From: an uncultured Flavobacteriales bacterium
GTDB taxonomy: Bacteria; Bacteroidota; Bacteroidia; Flavobacteriales_D; Sanyastnellaceae
Direction: 5' to 3'
Assembly: GCA_943787435.1 (NCBI GenBank)
Contig: CALSMK010000008.1
Location: forward strand, 62,001 to 126,000
DNA: 64,000 nucleotides
A program made the translations under genes and the position numbers. The notes below the pieces were generated by a model. That model had not been told where the DNA came from. It saw nothing but the letters and a program-made list of their open reading frames with translations, and did not search any database. Below are positions 18,147 through 27,591 of the stretch, in pieces; the first letter of the stretch is position 1, and each line of letters opens with the position of its first letter.

Positions 18147-18844
18147 TTCTGGTTTACCGTGCGCTGTTCAATGCGTTTCTCAAACGACTCGCCTTGGAAA
18201 ATGCGCTGCACAAATATGCCCGGGGTGTGGATTTGATTGGGGTCCAGCTCTCCCACCGGCACCAGCTCCTCGACCTCGGCAATGGTGATGCGTCCAGCCA
18301 TCGCCATAGGCGGGTTGAAGTTCTTGGCCGTCGCTTTGAAAATGAGGTTGCCCGCTGTGTCGCCCTTCCAGGCCTTCACAATGGCGAAGTCCGCCGTGAG
18401 GGCCGTTTCCAAAATGTGGGGCTTGCCGTTGAACTCCCGGACCTCCTTGCCTTCGGCCACTTCTGTCCCGTGCCCGGCTGGGGTAAAAAACGCAGGGATT
18501 CCAGCTCCGCCTGCACGGCAGCGTTCGGCCAGCGAACCCTGAGGAATCAAATCCACCTCCAATTCACCCGACAGCATTTGGCGTTCAAACTCATCGTTTT
18601 CGCCCACATAGCTCGAGATCATTTTGCGAATCTGCTTGCCTTGAAGCAGCAGCCCCAATCCAAAGTCGTCCACCCCTGCGTTGTTGGAGATACAGGTCAG
18701 ATCGGTCACGCCGAGGCGCACCAGTTCTTGAATGCTGCATTCTGGAATGCCGCACAGCCCGAACCCGCCGAGCATCAGGGTCATCCCACTTTCTATTCCC
18801 AAGCAAGCCTCTTGAACGCCGGCTACTGATTTGTCCAATGCCAT
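18143..18844 (-). CDS. scoA: 3-oxoacid/acetate CoA-transferase subunit A
   Basis: 233 residues, the alpha subunit of a family I CoA-transferase. Motifs: [16 protein letters not shown] (GGFGxxGxP signature), [55 protein letters not shown] and [18 protein letters not shown]. Full length. It starts 6 bp after the PBP1A stop and overlaps the ASST-like gene by 4 bases. The expected immediate neighbour scoB is displaced to 14646-15299. CoA-transferase activity needs both subunits, so the intervening two genes should be co-expressed with it. Confidence 0.93.
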   Translation of the reverse strand: MALDKSVAGVQEACLGIESGMTLMLGGFGLCGIPECSIQELVRLGVTDLTCISNNAGVDDFGLGLLLQGKQIRKMISSYVGENDEFERQMLSGELEVDLIPQGSLAERCRAGGAGIPAFFTPAGHGTEVAEGKEVREFNGKPHILETALTADFAIVKAWKGDTAGNLIFKATAKNFNPPMAMAGRITIAEVEELVPVGELDPNQIHTPGIFVQRIFQGESFEKRIEQRTVNQK

Positions 18845-18850
18845 GATGTC

Positions 18851-21329
18851 TTATTCGAATAAGTCCTCGTCATCGTCTGTTGCCCCTCCTCGAAAGTCCA
18901 TGCCACGTGTGGCCAAAACCTCCTTGCAAGGCACCGCTACTGAAGCCCCCTCAGGCGGCCTAAAGTCCTCTGCCAACAGACCCACTTCGCGGTCCGCCAG
19001 CGCGTCTTTCATGTAAAACCCAAAAATGGGCAGGGCAGTATTGGCCCCTTGCCCCTTGGTGGTGGTCGAAAACCGAACGGCAGGATCCGATGCCCCCACC
19101 CATACCCCCGTCACCAACTCCGGCGTCAATCCAATGAACCATCCATCGGCGTTGGACTGGGTCGTCCCTGTTTTTCCGGCCAAAGGAATCTTCAGTCCGT
19201 CATACTCCCTTTTCTCCAAGTCCATGCGCAAACGAATGCCCGTACCCTTGGTCCCCAACTCCTCATTGTAAGCCCCATCGACTACGCCTTTCATCATTTC
19301 GAGCACCCGGTAAGCCGTAGCCGCGTCCAAGCCCTGCTTGATTTCGGGCCGCGGCTCATAAATGGTGTTGCCCCGCTTGTCTTCGATTCGGCGAATGATT
19401 CTTGGTGCGTGCCACACCCCTCCACCGGCAAACGTTGCATTGGCACTGGTGACCTCCTGAAGGGACAATTCAGCCACGCCCAATGCAATGGAGGGCACTG
19501 CGGGGATGTCGCTTTGAATGCCCATGGCATGGGCCAGTTCCACCACCCGGTCCACACCGTAATCCTTGATCAACTTGGCCGTGACCGTGTTCATGGAATT
19601 GGCCAAGGCATATTCCAAAGTGACCATTTCTCCGTAGGCCAAGTCGCTGTTTTCGGGACACCATGGATCCTGACCATCTGGCATCTCAATGCACGTTTTT
19701 TGGTTGGGCAATTCCGTGCAAGGGTCCAGCCCCAAGCGAATCGCCGTGGCGTATACAAAGGGCTTGAACGTGGAGCCCACCTGACGCCGGGATTGAATCA
19801 CATTGTCGAACTGTGACCACTGGTAATCCAAGTCTCCCACCCATGCCTTGATCTCTCCGTTCTGGGGGTCAATGCTCATCAAGCCTGCGTGCAAAAGGGT
19901 CTTTTGATGTCGAATGCTGTCCATGGGAGAAATCAAAGTGTCCACCCAACCGCTCAGCCCCATGATCCGGGTTTGAACAGGCTCTTCAAATTGCGCATCG
20001 AGGGCCTTGCGCGAAATCACCGGCCAGGCGTGGCCGCATCCTCCCTTACCTGGACGACACACATGCACTCGGTTTCCCGCACTGTCTTGCTCTGCGATGT
20101 AAAAACCAGGTCGCTCGCATTCAGGGCACTCCTTGCCCATGGCCAACCGATACCTGCGGCTTTGCTCCACAGCCCGCTTTAATATGCGCCGCTGCTCACT
20201 GTCCATGATGTCCGGACTGAACGGCCACCCTCTTCCAGTGGTCCGCTTGAGGTCCCGCCAGAAGTCATCCTGAAGCTCCCCGCGAATGTGCCGGTTGGCT
20301 GCTGCCTCTGCATACCGCTGCAGGCGACTGTCAATCGTCGTGTGAATCACAAGTCCGTCCCGATACAGGTCATATGCAGCGCCATCGGCCTTGGCAATGC
20401 GGTATTCCCCTTCTTCGTTCTTCTCGTTCAACAATGCCTTGACGTCTGAACGGAGGCGTTCGCGAAAGTGAGGCGCAGGGCCCTCATCGTGACTCACCCG
20501 CTGAAAACTGAGTCCAAGGGGCAGGGCATTTAAACTGTCCTGGTGGCCCACCGGAACCACTCCGTATTTGACCATTTGAGAAATCACAGTGGCCCGGCGT
20601 TCCAACACCAACTCCGGCCGCCGCAAGGGGTTGTACAAGGCGCTGTTTTTAAGCATCCCAACCAGCATCGCCGACTCGTGAAGCGCCAAGGCGTTCACCG
20701 ACTTGCCGAAGTACACTTGAGCAGCACTTCGGATGCCCACCGCCTGATTCAGAAAGTCATAGCGGTTCAAATACAGCGCAACAATTTCGTCTTTGGTGTA
20801 TTGCCTCTCCAACCGGGTGGCAATGATCCACTCTTTGGGCTTTTGCAAAACTGCCCGCTCAAAAAACCCAGTTCGGTCATACCTCTTGGTGAACAATTGC
20901 TTGGCCAACTGCTGGGTGAGTGTACTTCCGCCCCCTCTCTTTCCCAAGAATGCAATGGCCCTTGCCAAACTCCGAAAGTCAACACCGGTGTGCTCTCTAA
21001 ATCGAACGTCTTCGGTACAAATCAATGCTGCCACCAACCCCTGTGGCAAGTCTGCATAACGCACGTCGGCCCTGTTTTCTCGGTAAAAACTCCCCAGTTG
21101 AGCGCCATCCACAGCATAAATGCGGGTGGCCAAGATCCGTTTTGGGGTTGGCCAAAGTCTGGGTGTCGGGCAACTCCGAGGACGAGGCCAGGGCCAACAA
21201 ACCCGCGAGCCCAAGCACCGGGGAGAGCAAGGCCAGCCAAAGCAACAAGCTGGGGCCTACAAAACGGTCTTTCAGCGGCTTTTTGGCTGCCTTTTTTCGT
21301 GGATTCTGGGGCTTCTTGGTGGCTGGCAT
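18851..21329 (-). CDS. mrcA: Penicillin-binding protein 1A, bifunctional peptidoglycan synthase (frameshift near N-terminus)
   Basis: Class A PBP. ATG at 21329 gives a basic cytoplasmic tail (MPATKKPQNPRKKAAKK) and membrane anchor (SLLLWLALLSPVLGLAGLLA). One extra base near 21130 then shifts the frame, so the long frame from 21214 begins with an artificial leader and becomes real at ATRIYAVDGAQLGSFY. GT51 glycosyltransferase: ALICTEDVRFREHTGVDF with the catalytic Glu, GGGSTLTQQLAKQLF, and KDEIVALYLNRYDFLNQAVG. Transpeptidase: SxxK in VGSTFKPFVYA, SxN in NSMNTVTAK, KTG in AGKTGTTQSNADGWF. Between the two lies an insert with Cys residues (CPECERPGF, VCRPGKGGCGH) that could form a zinc site. First gene of the compact scoA/ASST/sulfotransferase/scoB run. 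Confidence 0.9.
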
Positions 21330-21445
21330 GGGTGTGAAACGGACAAAAAGATCGCTTCCGCACCGGCAAGATGCCTCCAAAGGGTGGAAAAGGCGTTAAA
21401 AATGACCCCGGACCAAGCGGAGGTGTAGCTTTGCCCCTCTACGCC

Positions 21446-22843
21446 ATGGAAGTACTCGTCAAAGCCGGTCAATTCATTCTGAGCCTTTCTTTTTTGATTG
21501 TGTTGCACGAATTGGGCCATTTCATTCCCGCTCGGTTGTTCAAGACCCGGGTCGAGAAGTTTTTTCTCTTTTTCGACATCAAAGGGGCGCTCTTCCAGAA
21601 AAAGATTGGCGAAACCGTTTACGGAATTGGCTGGCTTCCTTTGGGGGGGTACGTCAAAATTGCGGGAATGGTGGACGAATCCATGGACAAGGAACAAATG
21701 TCCAGAGACCCCCAACCTTGGGAGTTCCGTTCCAAACCGGCTTGGCAACGTTTGATCATCATGTTGGGTGGCGTCACCGTGAACCTCATCCTGGGCGTGG
21801 TCATTTACGCCATGATTTTCTTGGTCTGGGGCGAGCGCGACCTCAGAATGGACCAGCTTCCCTACGGCCTCTCGTTTTCTCAACCTTTGGAAGAGGCTGG
21901 TCTTCAAGATGGAGACGTGGTTTTGTCTTTGGGCGGAGAACCTGTGACCCAAACCCAAGACTTTCAACGCTTGGTATTCGGGGGGCAAGTGACTTCTGCC
22001 GAAGTCCTGAGGGACGGCACAAAAGAAACGTTGGACTTCCCTGTTGAACTGGGTCAGGTGCTCGTTGACCGCAAAGACGACATGCCCAAAGGAGGCGCGC
22101 CATTCAGCATCAACATGCCCACTTTCGTGGAGCGTGTCATTCCCGGTTCTGGAGCCGAAGCGGCCGGACTTCAAGTTGGAGACCACATCGTGGCCATTGA
22201 AAACCAACCCACTCCCTACTTCTCTGACTTGGTTGAAACCTTGGCAAGCTATGCAGGTCAAACTGTAACATTCAGCGTGTCTCGTTCTGGAGACATGACC
22301 ACCGAGACCGTTGAGTTTGCGCAGCCTATGCCCGCAAGCGATGGCATCATCCAACTGATTGGCGACGTCGATGACACTGGAAAACTGGGATTCATTCCCA
22401 ACGGATATGAGTCTTTGGATGGTTTCCAATTCATCGAGCGCAGCTACGGTCCCGGCGAAGCCTTGACCGCTGGGGCAGAAAAAACCGCCTCAACCCTCAA
22501 CAACTATGTCTCCTCTTTGCGATTCCTGTTCCGTCCAGGTGGATCAAAACAGCTTGGAGGTTTCCTTACCCTAGGCAGCATTTTCAGTCCTGAATGGAAC
22601 TGGAGAAGCTTCTGGAACATCACCGCTTTGCTGTCCATCATTTTGGCCTTCATGAACCTCCTTCCCATTCCCGCGCTGGATGGAGGCCACGTCATGTTCT
22701 TGCTCTTTGAGATGATCACCCAACGAAAGCCCAGTGAAAAAGTGCTGGAGTATGGACAGTTGATCGGCCTCATCATGGTCGGTGGTTTGATGCTGCTGGC
22801 CAATGGCAATGACCTTTGGAAACTCTTCTCCGGACAACTCTAA
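21446..22843 (+). CDS. rseP: RIP metalloprotease RseP (site-2 protease)
   Basis: 465 residues from ATG 21446 (MEVLVKAGQFILSLSFLIVL). Intramembrane zinc protease. HELGH in the first membrane helix gives the two His ligands and Glu, and NLLPIPALDGGHVMFLLFEM in a late helix supplies the Asp ligand. Two PDZ-like segments lie between: QPLEEAGLQDGDVVLSLGGE, and PGSGAEAAGLQVGDHIVAIE. The family cleaves anti-sigma factors and signal-peptide remnants. An upstream in-frame ATG at 21371 would add 25 non-conserved residues and is not preferred. It is divergent from PBP1A with about 116 bp between starts, which holds the promoters of both. Confidence 0.93.
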   Translation: MEVLVKAGQFILSLSFLIVLHELGHFIPARLFKTRVEKFFLFFDIKGALFQKKIGETVYGIGWLPLGGYVKIAGMVDESMDKEQMSRDPQPWEFRSKPAWQRLIIMLGGVTVNLILGVVIYAMIFLVWGERDLRMDQLPYGLSFSQPLEEAGLQDGDVVLSLGGEPVTQTQDFQRLVFGGQVTSAEVLRDGTKETLDFPVELGQVLVDRKDDMPKGGAPFSINMPTFVERVIPGSGAEAAGLQVGDHIVAIENQPTPYFSDLVETLASYAGQTVTFSVSRSGDMTTETVEFAQPMPASDGIIQLIGDVDDTGKLGFIPNGYESLDGFQFIERSYGPGEALTAGAEKTASTLNNYVSSLRFLFRPGGSKQLGGFLTLGSIFSPEWNWRSFWNITALLSIILAFMNLLPIPALDGGHVMFLLFEMITQRKPSEKVLEYGQLIGLIMVGGLMLLANGNDLWKLFSGQL

Positions 22844-22885
22844 AAGTTTGAATTACCTTGTTTGTGTTTGCTGATTGACATTTCA

Positions 22886-23230
22886 ATGGCTCTTTTAGAT
22901 TTAGATCACCTCAAAAACATCGTTGGGAACGACCCCAACTACCTCAAGCAGGTTCTTGAGATTTTTACGCGAAACGCCCCCAAAGACATGGAGGCCTTGG
23001 CCAATGCAGCCAGCAACGGCAGCCACGATCAAGTGGGTTTCTATGCCCACAAATTGAAAAGCGCAGCGGGTGCCATTGGTTACAATACCGCATACGAGGA
23101 CTTCAAGCGCCTCGAAAAAATGGCCAAGGACATCGCTCCTTTAGATGAAATACAGGCCCTCGTAGGCACCATGGCCAATGATTGTGCGGCATGCATGGTC
23201 GACATTGACCGCATCATGTCAGAACTCTGA
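22886..23230 (+). CDS. Histidine-phosphotransfer (Hpt) domain protein
   Basis: 114 residues, all helical. The motif FYAHKLKSAAGAIGYNTAYE contains the phospho-accepting His of Hpt domains (consensus AHxLKGxxxxxG). ATG 22886 (MALLDLDHLKNIVGND) is preferred over the upstream ATG at 22862. Single-domain Hpts relay phosphate between a hybrid sensor kinase and a response regulator; no kinase or regulator lies in this window, so its partners are elsewhere. It is 42 bp downstream of rseP and may share its transcript. Its 3' end overlaps convergent dprA by 12 bases. Confidence 0.85.
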   Translation: MALLDLDHLKNIVGNDPNYLKQVLEIFTRNAPKDMEALANAASNGSHDQVGFYAHKLKSAAGAIGYNTAYEDFKRLEKMAKDIAPLDEIQALVGTMANDCAACMVDIDRIMSEL

Positions 23231-24301
23231 CGGCGGCCTTGTCCACCGCACTGACCGTGTAAAACGATCGCCAGGCCAAGCCCTTACCCACCCCTGCATC
23301 TCGCCCTCCAATAGGGCCCGTCTTGTTGGATTTCTGCCCCATTCTAAAATGGCCACCAACTCGTCAAAAGACCGCGCTACATAAGGGTCCAAGGCTTGCA
23401 TAACAGGAAGTTTTTCGACGACATCAGCCTTGATTTCCCGCTGAGAACCCCAGCCCATGGCCTTGGACAGGTCTTCCGGAAAGTGAAGCAACTCTGCGAC
23501 ATGCTCTTGAATCAAGCGGGCATTTCCTTTCATGCCCTCTGAACACCATACAGGAGAAAGGGCGAATACGCGCCTGTCATAGTCCTGCGCCAACCTCGCC
23601 GTGATCAAACTCCCCCCTGGGTCGTTTGACTCCACGACAACAACGGCTTGAGAAAGACCCGCTATGATGCGGTTTCGCGCAGGAAAAGTGTACCGGTTCG
23701 GGGACGTCCCCATGGTATACTCGGAGACCCAACACCCACCAGCGTCCAGAATTCGATGGGCCAACGCCACATTGGACCGAGGGTGCACGGCGTGCAAGCC
23801 ATGGGCCAAGCATGCCACTGTGGGCACACCTCTTTCCAAAGCAGACCTGTGCGCTTTGGCATCAATGCCATCCGCCATGCCGCTGATCAACGTCCAGTCC
23901 AAATTGGCCATGCCGCCCATCAACCCGCCCACCGCAGAGCGACCCAATGATGACGCCTTTCGCGTACCCACCACAGCCACCGGTCGAGGCCCTGCCAAGG
24001 CTTCAACTCGACCCTTCACGAACAAGACCCACGGCGCATCTGGAATTTGAGCCAAGCCACTTGGGTAGCCTTCATGTCCGCAAATCAAGGCCTGTACCCC
24101 TTGTCGTTCCATCCTTTCTCTGTGGCGCATGGCATTCTCCCTCGCCGAATTCAACAAGGGTCCATCGACACCGCTAAGCCAAGCGCCCAAGCCCGCATTT
24201 CGGACCACCCTCAACATCCCTTTCTGATTGAACCTCGGCAAGTACGATGCGGTGAGCCAATCCAACAACCACGCCTCTGAATTCTGCTCTGTCGCAGCCA
24301 T
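23219..24301 (-). CDS. dprA: DNA-processing protein DprA
   Basis: About 360 residues from ATG 24301 (MAATEQNSEAWLLDWL); upstream Met codons up to 24361 are possible. DprA loads RecA onto incoming single-stranded DNA in natural transformation. The Rossmann-like core shows ICGHEGYPSGLAQIPDAPWV, RPVAVVGTRKASSLGRSAV, ISGMADGIDAKAHRSAL, YTFPARNRIIAGLSQAVVVV and SNDPGGSLITARLAQDYDR. A short winged-helix-like C-terminus follows. Full length. Convergent overlap of 12 bp with the Hpt gene and divergent from the TonB receptor at 24406. No other competence genes are in the window. Confidence 0.92.
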   Translation of the reverse strand: MAATEQNSEAWLLDWLTASYLPRFNQKGMLRVVRNAGLGAWLSGVDGPLLNSARENAMRHRERMERQGVQALICGHEGYPSGLAQIPDAPWVLFVKGRVEALAGPRPVAVVGTRKASSLGRSAVGGLMGGMANLDWTLISGMADGIDAKAHRSALERGVPTVACLAHGLHAVHPRSNVALAHRILDAGGCWVSEYTMGTSPNRYTFPARNRIIAGLSQAVVVVESNDPGGSLITARLAQDYDRRVFALSPVWCSEGMKGNARLIQEHVAELLHFPEDLSKAMGWGSQREIKADVVEKLPVMQALDPYVARSFDELVAILEWGRNPTRRALLEGEMQGWVRAWPGDRFTRSVRWTRPPSEF

Positions 24302-24405
24302 TGGCCTGCCCATCGTCTGTTTGCTTCTCATGGTTGCAACCTGCAACAAACCCCCCGCCAAATGACCTTCACTTCATCGGCGAGGCGAACGGGTTTACTT
24401 TCGGC

Positions 24406-26817
24406 ATGATGTTGCATCCTCCCCAAAACGCCTTCCGCCCCTTTTTGGCCATGGTCTGCCTGCTCTTGTTCGCCTTCATGAATGGCCAAGCGCAGACGGA
24501 TTGGCGTCTCGAGGGCACGATTCATGACGCCACCAATGACCTGGCCCTGCCCGGCGCTTCCGTCTTTGTGAATGGATCCGGCGTATTGACTGACATCGAC
24601 GGTCGATTCGTCTTCACCGGGTCTACCACAGGGCCCGCCAAGGTTCTGGTTCGGTACGTTGGATACATCGAGTGGACGGAAACGTTGCCCGCTTGGACAG
24701 GCCTCAAGTCCATGAACATCGAACTCTCACCCGATGTGGCCAGCATTGGAACTGCCGTTGTCTCCGCGGGCCGGTATGAACAGGACTTGGGAGAAGTCAG
24801 CGTGTCCATTGATGTTCTGCCACCTGAGCTTGTCAATCAAGGGGCACCCACAAGTGCAGACCAAAGCTTGTCTCGAACGCCAGGGGTAACCATTGTAGAC
24901 AGTGAGCCCCAAATTCGAGGGGGAAGCGGATACAGCTTCGGCGCAGGTTCCCGGGTCGCCGTCTTGCTCGATGGCTTGCCCGTCCTCAGCGGAGACGCCG
25001 GCCGACCCACTTGGGGGTTCCTGCCCTTGGAGAACTTAGAACAAGTGGAGGTGGTCAAAGGGGCCAGCAGTGTTCTGTATGGCTCCTCGGCTTTGAGTGG
25101 CGTGATCCAATTCCGAACGGCCTTTCCCGATCCTGAACCCATGACCCGAGTCAGCGTTCAGCACGGCGTCTTCAGCGACCCGGGCAACGGCAGAAAATAC
25201 TGGAACCGCTCCTTGATGCAGAGCAGCACATCATGGCTCCATACGCGCAGGCTCAAGAACGGCGATGGCATCAGCTTTGGTGGACAATGGCTCGGCAGCG
25301 ATGGACACAAGGGGCCGCAAATCGACCCCTCGAGCGGTCTCGCCCACGACCGCCCCTACAACCCATTCACCGTGGACCATTACAATGCGGAGCGACAATG
25401 GCGTGTCAATGGAGCTTGGGACCATGCGCCAAAAGATGGAGGCTGGGGCTATGGACTTCGCGCCAATGCCATCAGTGGCGAAGGCGTGAACACCCTTCTC
25501 TGGGCAAATGCCGACTCTGGGTTCTACGCCGCCACAGCTGGGGCAGACACAAGAACAGTTCAGCGCATGGTCACTGTGGACCCTCACATTGAACGCTCAC
25601 ACGGCGCTTGGAACCACCGCCTCAACGGCCGTTTCCTGAGGTTGATCAATGACAACGACAACGACCAAGGCAACGAATCCACGACCTGGCAAAGCGAGTA
25701 TCAATCCCGATACCGTTCTGAACATTGGACCGCCACAGGCGGCCTCTATGCCCAAGGCACCCGCAGCATTGCAGAGTTGTACGATGCCGGTGTGGGCGAC
25801 TCCATTCACGATGCCTACAACCGCGCCGCTTACATCCAACTGGATATGCAGCCCCATCAGAGATTGCACCTGACGGCCGGAACCCGCTATGAGCATTTTG
25901 AACTCGACAGCGTTTCCACTGGACGTACGGTATACCGAGCCGGGTTGAATTACCGCTTTGGAGAAGCCAGCTTTCTGCGCGCCAGCTTGGGGCAGGGGTT
26001 CCGGTTTCCCAGCATTGCCGAGAAATTCATCCGAACCACAGTCGGGGGCATCAGTGTCTTCCCCTCTCTTGACATCCGTCCTGAATCCTCAAGCAACTTC
26101 GAAGTGGGCATCAAACAGGGCTACCGATTTGGACGTCAAGGACAATGGAAGGGGTTTGTCGATGTCGCTGCATTCCAGCAAGACTTTCAGGACTTCATCG
26201 AATACACATTCGGCGTCTGGGGCAACACAGGAAATGGCCTGCTGGACATCGGGTTTCGCAGCATCAACACAGGTAAGGCCCGGGTGAGGGGCTTAGAATG
26301 GAGCACCATGGGCACTGGAAAAATGGGGGAATGGGACATTCAATGGCTCATTGGGCAGACATTCTTGGACCCTGTTAGCCTGACTCCCGATTCCATTTAT
26401 GCTGAATTCACCGGGGGCAGCACAGGAGGCGTGAGCTACGCATCGACCAGTTCTGACACCACGGGTGGTGTCCTGAAGTACCGCATCCTCAATACGTTCC
26501 GCGCCAACCTTAGCCTGCAACATGATCAAGGGTGGACGTTCGGCTGGAACGGCGCCAGAAACACCACCATCCAAAACATCGACAAGGCCTTTTTGGACAT
26601 TGAAGAGCTCGGGCTCTTGGAGTACGGCTTGATCAATTGGCTCGAAGAAAGGCCCAACGCCCAATGGGTCCATGACCTTCAGGTTGGAAGAAAGTTTGGC
26701 GACCAACACCATGTGGAGCTCATCGTCAGGAACGTGGCCAATTTGAATTACGCACTTCGCCCCCTTGCGGCAGAGCCCAACCGTTTGTGGGTGGTGCGCT
26801 ACACCTTTACGCCTTGA
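24406..26817 (+). CDS. TonB-dependent receptor with carboxypeptidase-regulatory-like domain
   Basis: 803 residues from ATG 24406; the signal peptide (FLAMVCLLLFAFMNGQAQ) supports this start over the open frame from 24301. Domains in order: a carboxypeptidase-D-regulatory-like fold (WRLEGTIHDATNDLALPGAS), the TonB plug (ADQSLSRTPGVTIVDSEPQI, then VEVVKGASSVLYGSSALSGV) and a 22-strand-type barrel ending in an aromatic residue strand (LWVVRYTFTP). Such receptors import large or scarce ligands (siderophores, vitamins, glycans) using TonB energy; no SusD partner is adjacent, so the ligand is not predictable. The stop overlaps the TTG start of kdsB, so these two may be one transcript. Confidence 0.92.
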   Translation: MMLHPPQNAFRPFLAMVCLLLFAFMNGQAQTDWRLEGTIHDATNDLALPGASVFVNGSGVLTDIDGRFVFTGSTTGPAKVLVRYVGYIEWTETLPAWTGLKSMNIELSPDVASIGTAVVSAGRYEQDLGEVSVSIDVLPPELVNQGAPTSADQSLSRTPGVTIVDSEPQIRGGSGYSFGAGSRVAVLLDGLPVLSGDAGRPTWGFLPLENLEQVEVVKGASSVLYGSSALSGVIQFRTAFPDPEPMTRVSVQHGVFSDPGNGRKYWNRSLMQSSTSWLHTRRLKNGDGISFGGQWLGSDGHKGPQIDPSSGLAHDRPYNPFTVDHYNAERQWRVNGAWDHAPKDGGWGYGLRANAISGEGVNTLLWANADSGFYAATAGADTRTVQRMVTVDPHIERSHGAWNHRLNGRFLRLINDNDNDQGNESTTWQSEYQSRYRSEHWTATGGLYAQGTRSIAELYDAGVGDSIHDAYNRAAYIQLDMQPHQRLHLTAGTRYEHFELDSVSTGRTVYRAGLNYRFGEASFLRASLGQGFRFPSIAEKFIRTTVGGISVFPSLDIRPESSSNFEVGIKQGYRFGRQGQWKGFVDVAAFQQDFQDFIEYTFGVWGNTGNGLLDIGFRSINTGKARVRGLEWSTMGTGKMGEWDIQWLIGQTFLDPVSLTPDSIYAEFTGGSTGGVSYASTSSDTTGGVLKYRILNTFRANLSLQHDQGWTFGWNGARNTTIQNIDKAFLDIEELGLLEYGLINWLEERPNAQWVHDLQVGRKFGDQHHVELIVRNVANLNYALRPLAAEPNRLWVVRYTFTP

Positions 26818-27539
26818 AGATTTCTGCCATCATCCCCGCGAGAATGGGGTCCACGCGTTTGCCCGGGAAACCCTTGGCCGACATCGGGGGCACACCCATG
26901 GTCGTGCACACATGGCGCGCCGCGGCACAACACCCGGCGATTGACAGCGCCTGTGTCGCCACTGACCACCCAGAAATCGCAGACGCGGTCCGCGAAGCAG
27001 GAGGCGAAGTCATCCTCACCGCATCCTCTCACTCCACCGGAACCGACCGATGTTTAGAGGCTTGGAAAAAGTGGGGCCGTCAAGGAGCCGTCATCAACCT
27101 ACAAGGCGACGAACCTTTCCCAGAGCCGACCCACATTTCGGCCATTTGCACCGCTCTAAAGTCGGGGCTCACCGATGTTGTCTCTGCCATGCGTCCCGCA
27201 ACTGATGAGGAAGCCAAACGACCGGAAAGGGTCAAAGTGGCCACCAATGAATCCCATCGCGCTTTGTATTTCTCAAGGAGCCCCATCCCCCACGGTGGGC
27301 CGCATTATGTGCACATGGGCATTTATGGATTTGCGCCGAACATGCTCGCCCATTGCGCCGCCCTTCCTGTGGGCCGGCTCGAAACCCTCGAAAAGCTGGA
27401 ACAGCTGCGGTGGCTCGAGGCGGGTGTCACCATCGGCATGGTCAGCGTTAACAGTGAATCTGGGCCGGGCTCCGTGGACACTTTGGCGGACTTAGAAAGG
27501 GTCAGAAAATGGCACGCCCAACAGCCAAAGTCGACCTGA
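26814..27539 (+). CDS. kdsB: 3-deoxy-manno-octulosonate cytidylyltransferase (CMP-KDO synthetase)
   Basis: 241 residues from a TTG start at 26814, where LKISAIIPARMGSTRLPGKP aligns with the family N-terminus (usual MKIIAIIPARxxSTRLPGKPL). The ATG at 26787 would add nine residues and lies inside the receptor gene. KdsB activates KDO with CTP for lipid A inner-core assembly. Further motifs: VINLQGDEPFPEP, VKVATNESHRALYFSRSPIP and GIYGFAPNMLAHCAALP. Full length. TTG overlapping the upstream TGA implies coupling and perhaps low expression. Confidence 0.92.
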   Translation: MKISAIIPARMGSTRLPGKPLADIGGTPMVVHTWRAAAQHPAIDSACVATDHPEIADAVREAGGEVILTASSHSTGTDRCLEAWKKWGRQGAVINLQGDEPFPEPTHISAICTALKSGLTDVVSAMRPATDEEAKRPERVKVATNESHRALYFSRSPIPHGGPHYVHMGIYGFAPNMLAHCAALPVGRLETLEKLEQLRWLEAGVTIGMVSVNSESGPGSVDTLADLERVRKWHAQQPKST

Positions 27540-27591
27540 AATCAGAAAATGGTGCCGCAGTCGAGGTGCTGACCATTACTTTCACACCATT

